A stretch of 64,000 nucleotides of DNA from Hyaloraphidium curvatum (taxonomy: Eukaryota > Monoblepharomycota > Hyaloraphidiomycetes > Hyaloraphidiales > Hyaloraphidiaceae). Position 1 is the first letter of the stretch, and each line of letters opens with the position of its first letter. The stretch is from assembly GCA_025558095.1 (NCBI GenBank), contig JAIVFI010000019.1:656001-720000 (forward strand). The letters run 5' to 3'. The translations under genes and the position numbers were made by a program. The notes beneath the pieces were generated by a model. The model worked only from the letters and a program-made list of their open reading frames with translations, ran no database searches and was not told the DNA's origin. Shown here one piece after another: positions 39,775 to 47,959 of the stretch.

Positions 39775-41706
39775 TCAACGGTCCGGCGCTTGCCACACCG
39801 CCGGCACTCCGACGTCCACCTTCTCGCCCTGCACCACGAACCCCGCCAGCCCCCGCTGCGCCAGGAGGCAAGCAATCGCCGTGGTCAATTGCAATTCACC
39901 CCGCTCGTACTCTTGCGCCGCCGCGAGCCGTCGCAGCTCCTCGAACAGGTGCGGGCCGTAGATGTAGATCCCGAAGAAGGAGAGGTACTGCTCCGTCACC
40001 CCGTCCATCGTCAGGTGGGCCCGGGCGTACTCGGGGTCGGGCTTCTCGCGCACCTCGGCGACTCGCAGCGTCCGCCCGGGGTCGACCCACCCCCCCGCTG
40101 CAAAGCCGAACCGCCCCAGGTCCGATTCAGGGGTCCCAACCAGCCCCACAGTGTCATCTTGCCCCGCAGCCTCGTGGGCATCCAGCACCTGTGCCACGCA
40201 TCCCTTTTCTGAGGAGGTGCGGAACCAGTGGTCCCCCAGCACGACGACCGTGTCCCCCGGGATGGTGAAATGCGGCTCGGCGAGCATCACCGCGTGCCCC
40301 AGCCCGCGTGCCTCGCTCTGGGTCGCGATCCGCACGCGCTTCCCCGCGTCGGCGATCCGCCGCGCCTCGGCCCGGCCCGCTTCGTCGAGCTTGGCCTCGA
40401 GCTCCGGCTCGGGCGAGAAGAAGGCCCGGAACACGTCCTCCTCCCCTTCCCGCGCGACGATGACCACCTCCTCAATTCCGGCGTCAAGCAGCTCCGAAAC
40501 GTGCTTCCAGATCAGCGGCCTCACGATCCCGCCGTCGGGAACGGGGAGGAACTCCTTCCTCACGAGCTTGGTCAGCGGGTACAGCCGCGTGCCCCTCCCC
40601 GCGGCGGTAATCACAGCCCTCCTCGCGCGCCTGGCGGTCCGAGGCACGGTCAATGGCAGCGCGGTCAGACCTCGAGCGGCCATGAGCGCAAGCAGCCTGT
40701 CCCGGTGTTCCGCGGAGCGGCCGACGAACTGCGCCGAGCCGTCGCCGCCGGATCCGACCCCCTTGCCGCCGTATACGAGAGGGAGCACCTCGGGGTCGGA
40801 GAGCAGCTCGTGGAGCGCCGGCGCGGAGAGCTGGTCCGGGCACAGCGGGGCGAGGGAGGCGTCGAAGAGGGACTGTGCCTCTGACATGAGCGAGCCCAGG
40901 CGGGCAGGGTCGCCTGCGGCCAGGGCGGCACGTGCGGCATCCACGATGCGAGCGTTCTCGGACCCGAGGAAGGCGTGAGCGCGATGGTGGTCGTCGCAGG
41001 CTGGGGAGGGGTAGGCGGCGTTCAGCGCCGCGAGGATCCGCACGGTGTCCTTGCTGCGGTTCAGGTCGACGACGGCGAGGTGGAAGTCGGCCCCCACGGA
41101 GAGCGCCTCGGTCGCCACGGCGTCCCCGTCGAACGACATGAGCACGGGCCGGGAGCCGAAAGCGCAGCCCTGGTCCATGCGGCCGCAGCGCGACGGCGTT
41201 GAGGTCTCGCCGCGATAGGCATAATCCATCTCGGCCTCGGTGCTCAGACCGAGGTTGTGGGCGAGGGAAAACGCCCGCGCGACAAGCACGCACACCGCGG
41301 CCGACGAGCTGAGGCCCTTCTTGACCGGCAGATCGCACGAGAGCACCTCAATGTCGAGACCAGATTTGACCTCCACTCCCGTTTGTCCCCCAAAAGCCTC
41401 AAGGAGTTGGAGCGCGACGCCGGCCGCGTACGAAAAGAACCCGCCCTCGGCGGCCAGCTGCCGCAGCTCGCCCGCGTCCATCGCCACATCGAGTGTCCGA
41501 ATCTCCCCATCGTCGGTGGGCGTCCGCAGCCGGAACCGCCCGTCCGTCCGCCGCGCCGCGGTCGCGCGGAGTCCCTGGTCGGTCCCCGTCAATAAACACG
41601 CGCCGGGCACGACGGAGGGGTTTGTCCGACGATGTCCGCCCGCCCAATCGGAGTGCTCGCCAAAGAGACAGAGCCGGCCCGGGACGAAGAGCGGGATTCG
41701 CTCCAT
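39775..41706 (-). CDS. GHMP sugar kinase fused to sugar-1-phosphate nucleotidyltransferase
   Basis: Intronless 643-aa bifunctional protein. Residues 1 to about 350 are a GHMP kinase: FVPGRLCLFGEHSDWAGG (galactokinase/mevalonate kinase motif 1), GLSSSAAVCVLVARAF (ATP-binding motif 2), GRMDQGCAFGS, and a late Gly-rich KGVGSGGDGSAQF motif 3. Residues about 360-640 are a GalU/RmlA-type nucleotidyltransferase: AVITAAGRGTRLYPLTK with KEFLPV, VVVLGDHWF and EVREKPDP. The likely job is salvage: phosphorylate a free sugar at C1, then make the NDP-sugar. The sugar is unknown. The plant fucokinase/GDP-fucose pyrophosphorylase has the opposite domain order. Lack of introns beside intron-rich genes hints at horizontal origin or retroposition. 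Confidence 0.85.
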   Translation of the reverse strand: MERIPLFVPGRLCLFGEHSDWAGGHRRTNPSVVPGACLLTGTDQGLRATAARRTDGRFRLRTPTDDGEIRTLDVAMDAGELRQLAAEGGFFSYAAGVALQLLEAFGGQTGVEVKSGLDIEVLSCDLPVKKGLSSSAAVCVLVARAFSLAHNLGLSTEAEMDYAYRGETSTPSRCGRMDQGCAFGSRPVLMSFDGDAVATEALSVGADFHLAVVDLNRSKDTVRILAALNAAYPSPACDDHHRAHAFLGSENARIVDAARAALAAGDPARLGSLMSEAQSLFDASLAPLCPDQLSAPALHELLSDPEVLPLVYGGKGVGSGGDGSAQFVGRSAEHRDRLLALMAARGLTALPLTVPRTARRARRAVITAAGRGTRLYPLTKLVRKEFLPVPDGGIVRPLIWKHVSELLDAGIEEVVIVAREGEEDVFRAFFSPEPELEAKLDEAGRAEARRIADAGKRVRIATQSEARGLGHAVMLAEPHFTIPGDTVVVLGDHWFRTSSEKGCVAQVLDAHEAAGQDDTVGLVGTPESDLGRFGFAAGGWVDPGRTLRVAEVREKPDPEYARAHLTMDGVTEQYLSFFGIYIYGPHLFEELRRLAAAQEYERGELQLTTAIACLLAQRGLAGFVVQGEKVDVGVPAVWQAPDR

Positions 41707-41891
41707 TTGGGGGAGCGGTGAGGAGGGAGGCGCAACGGCTCCCTACGTCAGACCGGAAGTCCTCATCGCGCGTCCCCTGTCTGAGCCCGCTATTGCTTTG
41801 CAACGGGCAGCAGATAGCTAGGTCGAAGGAGCCACAACCAGTGGGACGCAAAAATTGTCCATCAGACGGACTTCACACTGCCCCGCCACAA

Positions 41892-44111
41892 TCACCCCGA
41901 CCCCGTCCTCCCGTTGCGCGTCCGCAGCACAGTTGCGATCCACGCCTCGCCCAACAGCACCGTCTCGGCAAACGACGGGAACGCACCGCCCTCGGGGCCC
42001 TCGTCCGCGACCACGAGCCGCTTGGTGTCCTCGATCATGGTGCGGAAGCTGCGCGCAATGGGACCTGCAAACACGCCGGTCAGCGAATCGAACGACGTCC
42101 GAGGACGCGCGGCGATCCCACTCAAAGCCTCGACGCCCAGCGCCGCCATCGCCTCCACGAACCCCGCCGCGACCTCCACGTCCTCCACCCAACCCTCCAG
42201 CCCGCCGAACTCGGCAGCCGATTTCCTCCCCCCCGCCGCCAGGCACGTCCTCAGCGCCGCGGCCTGCAGGCCGCCGATCGCCAGCGCGGGGATCGACGCC
42301 GAGGTCCAGCAGTACAGCAGTCCCGGGTCGGCGGCGAGCAGGCACCGCATGATGCCTGTGCCCACCGTGGCGCATTCCAGGGCGGCGAGGAACTGCGGCG
42401 AGGCGAAGAAGGGGGTGCCGGGGTTGCGGGCGTGGTAGCTGCCCGGCGGGGCGGAGAACCACGAGCGGATGCCGGCGCCGAGGCAGCCCAGGAAGAGGGA
42501 AAGGAAGCAGCATGCTTCGTGGGGGGTGTCAAAGTAGCCCAGCGAGGGGACCAGCAGGGGGGCAGGGTCGCCGGAGGTGACGGCCGTGCCGGCGGGTTCG
42601 GGGAAGGAACTCAGGATGGAGGAGACGGCGGCGTCCGAGGTGGCGGCCAGGAGGCGGTACTCGGACTCGGCGTCCGTCTCGGAGGTCAGGGGAGGGTGAG
42701 AGGCGAGCTCGGTGGGGTCGATGCCGGCGGCCGCCGCGGTGATCCGCAGGCGCTCGCCCATTCGGAGCAGGAGGGCGACGACGAAAAGGAGGCCCATCCG
42801 GGAGCACCGCCGCGAGAGGATGTTCGGCACCACGGGCGCGACGGCAGCGGCGCACGCGGCCGGGTCGGGATACGCCCCGACAAACGGCGAGAGGTCCACC
42901 ACCATCCTCGGCGGCGAGACAAGGTGCATCAGTCCCTGGGTCAGGGGCAGCTCCATGATGGACTCGGCGATCGGCATCGCCAGCGGGATCCGGAACCCGG
43001 AATCGCCCAGCCGAGAGGGCTCCTGGGTGATCTGGGCGGCCAGCTGGTCGGCGCAGACGACAAAGATCCTCAGGCGGAGCACCAGCTCGCGCCGCAGCTC
43101 GGCCCACGGGTCCGCCGGCATCATGGGACCGCCGTTGGCCGACGCCGTCCGCCGCATGTCCCTGTTGCGGTCGCAGAGGTCCTGCTCTCGGTCCAGCTCC
43201 GCGGTCGTCGACAGCAGAGTGGCCACGACGGGGTCCAGGTCGGCCTTCATGCCGATCGGCAGCGCGGCTGACGCAAGCAGTGCCGCGGACTGGGCGGCCT
43301 CGAGGGTAGAGAGGGTGCGCGATGCCCAGCCGGCGAGGAGAAGGTCCCGCGCTTGGGCAAAGAAGGAGCGCGCGGCGGCCAGCCGGTCGGCATCGGGCAA
43401 GGCAACTTCCGCCAGGCGCGCCGAGCGGGCGGCGGCGGCGAGGAGGAGCACCGAAGGACGGCGGCCGTAGAGCGGCGACACCACGCCGCGGGCCGAGACG
43501 TCGTGCGGGTCCGCGGCTTCCGCGGCAAAGGCGGCTTCGAAAGCGCCGCGGTGGAGCAGGGGTGTGGCCACGTTGTGTACCCGCCAATAGGCTTCAACGG
43601 CGGCCAGCAGCAGGTAGTCGGGAGCAGCAGGGGGGGCGGGCGGAGGGGCGGCCGGCCAATGAGGGGACGGCGGGGCGGCGGGCAGCGTCACCGCCAGGGG
43701 AAATTGGGGCGAATGAGTGGCCAGAGGTGGCGAGAAAGACGCTTGCGGCGCCCAGGTGGCCGGCGGCCAGAAAGTCGAGGGAGAAACGGGCGGCAGCGCG
43801 GCGGGAACGGGCGGGATAGCCCCTCCTGCGCTTGCCGTGCCCGGCGAAGGGCCATCGCCGGCCCGCCCGTCGTCCGCCGCGCCCAGGTCCGCACTGTGCC
43901 GATCGCCCGCGTCCGATCCCGGCGCCGGCGGGTTGTCCAGCGGAAGACCCTTCTTGAGCCGTTCCCGCTGCCGACGCGAAAGGCCGGGCTCCACGGGGCG
44001 GCATTCCTCGCCCAAACGCGAGCATCGCTGGCAGGCGCCACCTCCCCGCGACGGTCGGCACGGTCGTTTGCGGTCGGCGCAGCCCTGACACGCAGGCGTC
44101 TTGGGCGGCAT
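41892..44111 (-). CDS. Zn2Cys6 fungal transcription factor
   Basis: Intronless protein of 739 aa. Zn2Cys6 cluster at the N-terminus: CQGCADRKRPC then CQRCSRLGEEC (Cys spacing 2-6-8-2-6), followed by a basic RRQRERLKK stretch, a Pro-rich linker of about 110 aa, and a fungal-specific TF domain (YLLLAAVEAYWRVHNVATPL, AARSFFAQARDLLLAGWASR, LECATVGTGIMRCLL). The start was placed at MPPKTPACQG, eight residues before the cluster; the upstream in-frame Met adds an unlikely extension. Target genes unknown; the adjacent divergent gene is the secreted Cys-rich protein. It resembles the regulator at 59113-61175, a likely paralog. Confidence 0.85.
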   Translation of the reverse strand: MPPKTPACQGCADRKRPCRPSRGGGACQRCSRLGEECRPVEPGLSRRQRERLKKGLPLDNPPAPGSDAGDRHSADLGAADDGRAGDGPSPGTASAGGAIPPVPAALPPVSPSTFWPPATWAPQASFSPPLATHSPQFPLAVTLPAAPPSPHWPAAPPPAPPAAPDYLLLAAVEAYWRVHNVATPLLHRGAFEAAFAAEAADPHDVSARGVVSPLYGRRPSVLLLAAAARSARLAEVALPDADRLAAARSFFAQARDLLLAGWASRTLSTLEAAQSAALLASAALPIGMKADLDPVVATLLSTTAELDREQDLCDRNRDMRRTASANGGPMMPADPWAELRRELVLRLRIFVVCADQLAAQITQEPSRLGDSGFRIPLAMPIAESIMELPLTQGLMHLVSPPRMVVDLSPFVGAYPDPAACAAAVAPVVPNILSRRCSRMGLLFVVALLLRMGERLRITAAAAGIDPTELASHPPLTSETDAESEYRLLAATSDAAVSSILSSFPEPAGTAVTSGDPAPLLVPSLGYFDTPHEACCFLSLFLGCLGAGIRSWFSAPPGSYHARNPGTPFFASPQFLAALECATVGTGIMRCLLAADPGLLYCWTSASIPALAIGGLQAAALRTCLAAGGRKSAAEFGGLEGWVEDVEVAAGFVEAMAALGVEALSGIAARPRTSFDSLTGVFAGPIARSFRTMIEDTKRLVVADEGPEGGAFPSFAETVLLGEAWIATVLRTRNGRTGSG

Positions 44112-44663
44112 GCCTCCCGGGAACCGGAAAATCGTAGCAAGGGGTTTCACCGACGGCCGACAGCCAGGGTCCGCTCCTATCTGCGCCGTCCCTATTGTCC
44201 CGCACGTGGCAGGTATTTCTTCCCGGCAGCTTGTGTGCTTCGATACTTGGGAGCTGTTGTTGATCTGGGATGGGTTTCAGCTGAGCTGCCGGCCGGATCC
44301 GGGTTCGACCGTCGTCGTGCCGGTGTCACGGAGAAAGATAAACAACACGGCTCAAAATGGGCTTCGAATGAGCGGGGGGGCCTTGGAGTTTTAGTTGTTA
44401 CGTCCGCCGTGTTGATCGATTTCTGTATATGGAGGTGAGTGGGGGCGTGTCGGCAGAGGGAAGATAAGCATCCTCCGTTAGCCGGCAAAGACCGAGAGTG
44501 GATGTGGAGCCCTCCAAACGTGTTGCGTTCGGTGCTTCGAACGTGGACGTGCCGTCTTGACCGGGGGTGCCTGCGATTGGTGATCCGCTTTGCCGCCCGA
44601 GTGAACGCGTCCGAGCACCGAAGCACCTCAAAGACTCCCGCCGCCCCTCCCTCTTTTCCCCCA
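44112..44663. promoter_or_regulatory. Divergent intergenic region
   Basis: About 0.55 kb between the regulator (-) and the secreted Cys-rich protein (+). It is less GC-rich than the flanks, as expected for a promoter; no specific motif is called. Confidence 0.3.
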
Positions 44664-45707
44664 ATGGCCGCCTTCTCCAGCAGCCTCCGACTCGCCCTCG
44701 CCGCGCTCGCCGCGCTGGCCCTCGCCCGGGCGGCGCCGGCGTCGGCGGCCGTGTACCTCTCGACCGCCGCGTTCGAGCGGCCCAACTGCCAGGGCAACGC
44801 GACGAGTGGGTCTCCGCGGCGCGCTCGCAGCCGCACCTGACCTTGCCACCCATCCGCCCCTCCGCCTGCTGCCGACGCGGCCCCGGCCCGTGCGTCCGCC
44901 CGGCGCACCCGCCGTCCCCGCCGGCTCAGCCGTCGTCACGACGCCCAACCCCGCCGCGTCGTGCGCCGACCTCCCGCAGGCGTCGCTGGACAGGTGCGTG
45001 CCCGTTAACGGGACGTTTGGCGCCGTGTTTTGCGGAACCGAGGTGGGTGCTGGTCCTCCAGGTGCTCGGGCCGGCGCTGAGTCCACTCTCCCCCGTCACC
45101 GCCCCTTCTCCGTGTCCAACCACCGCATTCCGCCCCTCTTCAGTTTATCGCCAAGCCTCCCCCGACGTCTTCGGGCACCTGTGCGTGCCCCCCGTGGCGG
45201 CCCACGCCCACGTCGCTGACCTCCCCCGCCCAGACGCCCGCGGAACCCTCTTCACCGACGCCACCTGCACCAACGCAAGCGTCCAAATCGCCGTGCAGGA
45301 CCTGCGCTGCGAGTCGCTGGCTCCCTTCGGCGTCGCCGTCTACGGGTTCGTTCCCTCTCTCCCTCGAATCGTCTCCGTTCGTCCTGACCCAGCGACGTGG
45401 CAGACGTCCCGAATGCCAGCCCTCGGGCCTCGCGGTGCTCACCGTCTTCTCCGACGTCCTCTGCACCCAGCCCTTCGGCCTCTCCGTGAACCTCACCGAA
45501 TCCACTTGCTCGCCCGTGCTCGCCTTCTCCCTGCGCGGGGGGTGCTTCACCGCCTCCCCCGCCACCACCAGCAGCAGCATCACCGCGACGGCCACGAGCA
45601 CGGCGACTACGGCCACGCCGACGAGCAAGCCCGCGGGGGCCGGGAGGAGGACCGCGGGATGGTTGGCCGCGGTGGGAGCGGTGGCGGTCGCGGTTGCCAT
45701 GCCGTGA
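44664..45707 (+). CDS. Secreted Cys-rich, probably GPI-anchored protein
   Basis: Protein of 235 aa in five exons: 44664-44805, 44930-45042, 45144-45180, 45234-45345 and 45404-45707, exact in frame (introns of 124, 101, 53 and 58 bp). Signal peptide LRLALAALAALALARAAPAS, then a domain of about 130 residues with about ten Cys (NCQGN, SCADLP, RCVPV, VFCGTE, GTLFTDATCTN, DLRCES, RPECQP, DVLCTQ, ESTCSP, GGCFT), then a Ser/Thr stretch (TTSSSITATATSTATTATPT) and a hydrophobic tail (GWLAAVGAVAVAVAMP) typical of GPI-anchor signals. No family recognised; probably an extracellular surface protein. Confidence 0.75.
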
Positions 45708-46036
45708 AGGGGCCGAATGATGAGTGAGTGGGAAGAGCCGGATCTGCTGGTCTGATCTGGACGATGTAGGGGCTGAATATGATATCCCTTCCTTGGTCGA
45801 TAGCTGAGGGGAGCACGGAAGTGCCGAACGGAGCGTGCCGATCAAGGTTGTCTTGCACGAGACGCCTACCACGAAAGAGACGCGATTCAGGTTCCGAGCG
45901 AGCATGAAGGCCCGGAGATTGATTGGATGCCGAAATTGATCGGACGGTCATGTTTGCCGGTGGCAACCTCGAGGACCCTGACTGGCCGTCCCCAAATCCG
46001 GAACCCCCGACCAACTCCAGTCAACGTAGCGGGACG
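45708..46036. other. Intergenic region
   Basis: About 0.33 kb between two co-oriented genes. The sequence is relatively AT-rich for this window and should carry the trypsin-like gene's promoter; no TATA box is evident. Confidence 0.35.
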
Positions 46037-47599
46037 ATGGCTCGCCTCCGGACTTCCGTAGCGGTCCTTCTTGTGTCGGCTGCCGCGATCCTGTTGTCAG
46101 TTCGGCCGGCGGCATCCCAAGGCTTGGACTACACCGCGCCGCGGCCGCCCCTCCTCTACGCGAACGAATCCTCCCGCTTCTACTCGGGCATCGCGCAGGT
46201 CGACGGCCTGGGCCTCACATGCACCGGCTGGCTCGTGGCAGTGGGCTCGCCGAACGACCGCGCGACGATGCTCACCGCGGGACACTGCACGCGGGCGCTC
46301 GACGCTGTCACGGTGTACGAGGACGTGCCGCCAAAGGACAACGCGACGGCGATCTTCCTGCGCTACATCGATTCGCCGGGCGAGTTCACTGTGGCCGTCG
46401 ACCGCGTGCTGTGGGGCTCCATGCGGCACCAGGACGTGACCGTCCTAAGGTTGGCAGCGACCAACGCCGAACTCGCAGCCAAGGGCCTGCGGCTCTACAA
46501 CCTATCCGGCGACGTGTCTCTTGGGGGCACGGTCCGCACCGCCGGGCTGCCCGCGAGGGGGGATCCGCGCGTGCTGCGCGAGACGGTGTGCACGGCGGGG
46601 CCCATGGCGAGGATCAACGAGTGGTCGTGGATCTGGAACGAGGCCAGGAGGATCGGCGGGCCCGAGTGCGGCGGCGTGCTCCCCGGATCCTCGGGCTCGC
46701 CGCTTTTCAACGCCGCCGGGCAGGCCGTGGGCGTCGTCTCGACGACGACCATCGGCGCCGAGTTCTGGTCGGCCTGCGGGAACGGCAACCCCTGCGAGCT
46801 GGTTTCCGGCAACAGCAGCCAGTCGTACCTGCCCAACACGACCTACGCCATGGAGATTGCACCCCTGCTACCCTGCTTTGCCGGCGGTCGCTTCGACCGT
46901 GCCGCCGAGGGCTGCCCGCTCGAAGCCCCCTCGATGGCCGCCAAAGTCTCCGGCATCGAGGAGGTGCAGAACATAACTGTGTGGTACGTGCCCGCTGCCA
47001 TCGATTCGACGGACGTCCAGCAGATGGCTTGGAAGCACGGCTTCCTCTCCAGCACGGACTGCCTTTCCCCTGACGGATACAACACCACCCTCCCCGTGGG
47101 CGAGCGCTACAACACCACCCTCACCCCGGACGTCGAGGTCCGTTGGGTCGCCTGCGCCGCTCCCGTCGTCTCGGGCTCCCCCGCCCCAGGCAGCGCGGGT
47201 CACAAGATCATCAAGATCGACCGCACCCCGCCCGTCATCCCGGTGCGGGCATCCATCACCCAAGCCGCCGACGGCACCGCGCGGGTCGAGCCGATCCAGG
47301 AGTCTCCCGAGCTGGAGAACTTCGAGGAGAAGCACGGGCCGGCCAACTCGACAGATTGCCGCGATCCAGCCGGGTTCAGGTCGACCTTCAGGCAGCCGTT
47401 CCCCGTCAAGGCGAGCGAGATGCCGGCGGTGGTATGCCTGCGGGGTTCGGACGTCGCGGGGAACGTGGGTGGCGTCACGCAGTACAATCTGACCTTGAAC
47501 GGCACGACGACGACCACGACGAGGCCGTCGGGGGCCGGCAAGGCGTCGGTGGGCGCGGGGTGGATCGCGTTCGCCGTGCTCCTCGCTGCAATAATGTAG
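46037..47599 (+). CDS. Secreted trypsin-like serine protease
   Basis: Intronless protein of 520 aa. A signal peptide (SVAVLLVSAAAILLS) is followed by a chymotrypsin-fold protease with the His motif LTAGHCTRA, Asp in HQDVTVLRL and Ser in PGSSGSPLF, so the triad looks complete. After the protease (to about residue 290) come two related segments of about 80-100 aa with FLSSTDCLSPDGYNTTLPV and ANSTDCRDPAGFRSTFRQPF, each followed by a strand-rich part, perhaps Ig-like repeats. The C-terminus has a Thr run (TTTTTTRPSG) and a hydrophobic end (VGAGWIAFAVLLAAIM), suggesting GPI anchoring. The start was chosen at the Met before the signal peptide. Confidence 0.85.
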   Translation: MARLRTSVAVLLVSAAAILLSVRPAASQGLDYTAPRPPLLYANESSRFYSGIAQVDGLGLTCTGWLVAVGSPNDRATMLTAGHCTRALDAVTVYEDVPPKDNATAIFLRYIDSPGEFTVAVDRVLWGSMRHQDVTVLRLAATNAELAAKGLRLYNLSGDVSLGGTVRTAGLPARGDPRVLRETVCTAGPMARINEWSWIWNEARRIGGPECGGVLPGSSGSPLFNAAGQAVGVVSTTTIGAEFWSACGNGNPCELVSGNSSQSYLPNTTYAMEIAPLLPCFAGGRFDRAAEGCPLEAPSMAAKVSGIEEVQNITVWYVPAAIDSTDVQQMAWKHGFLSSTDCLSPDGYNTTLPVGERYNTTLTPDVEVRWVACAAPVVSGSPAPGSAGHKIIKIDRTPPVIPVRASITQAADGTARVEPIQESPELENFEEKHGPANSTDCRDPAGFRSTFRQPFPVKASEMPAVVCLRGSDVAGNVGGVTQYNLTLNGTTTTTTRPSGAGKASVGAGWIAFAVLLAAIM

Positions 47600-47639
47600 T
47601 GCTCAAGCCGTTCTTGTTCTCGATCATCCGCGTACCCTC

Positions 47640-47924
47640 CTACGCCGTCCACAGCTCGTCGTTCTCGCGTTCCAACTCGGCGATCCGGGCGAGCAGCCGC
47701 GACCTCTCGTCCATCGAATCCGCGGATTCCTGACGCACGTCAGCAATCTCCTCCTCCAAAGCCAAGTTCCGCTCCCTGAGGCGGCCGAGTTCGCGCTCGA
47801 GGTCGGTGAGGCCGGGGCAGCCCCCGCCTCGGAGCTCCAGCAGCATTTTGGCCTCGAACTTACGAATCCTCTTCATCAGCTGGTGTTCCTGTTCAAAACG
47901 AATTGGTACATCATCGAAAAGCAA
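47640..47924 (-). pseudogene. Coiled-coil fragment related to the adjacent ankyrin genes
   Basis: An open frame of 94 codons coding only a coiled coil (LERELGRLRERNLALEEEIA, ESADSMDERSRLLARIAELE, ENDELWTA). Its heptads and spacing match the C-terminal coiled coil of the broken ankyrin gene at 50788-52700 (RKKIRKLEAEVRELR, LEGEVGRLGEKVSALATDNE, NLEAENGELRTMADD). It lacks any ankyrin part and lies only about 35 bp from the end of the intact ankyrin gene, so it looks like the tail of a third, mostly deleted paralog. Expression as a small protein is possible. Confidence 0.5.
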
Positions 47925-47959
47925 AGATTCCGATCAAAAGATCCCGCCTAATGCCAAGC

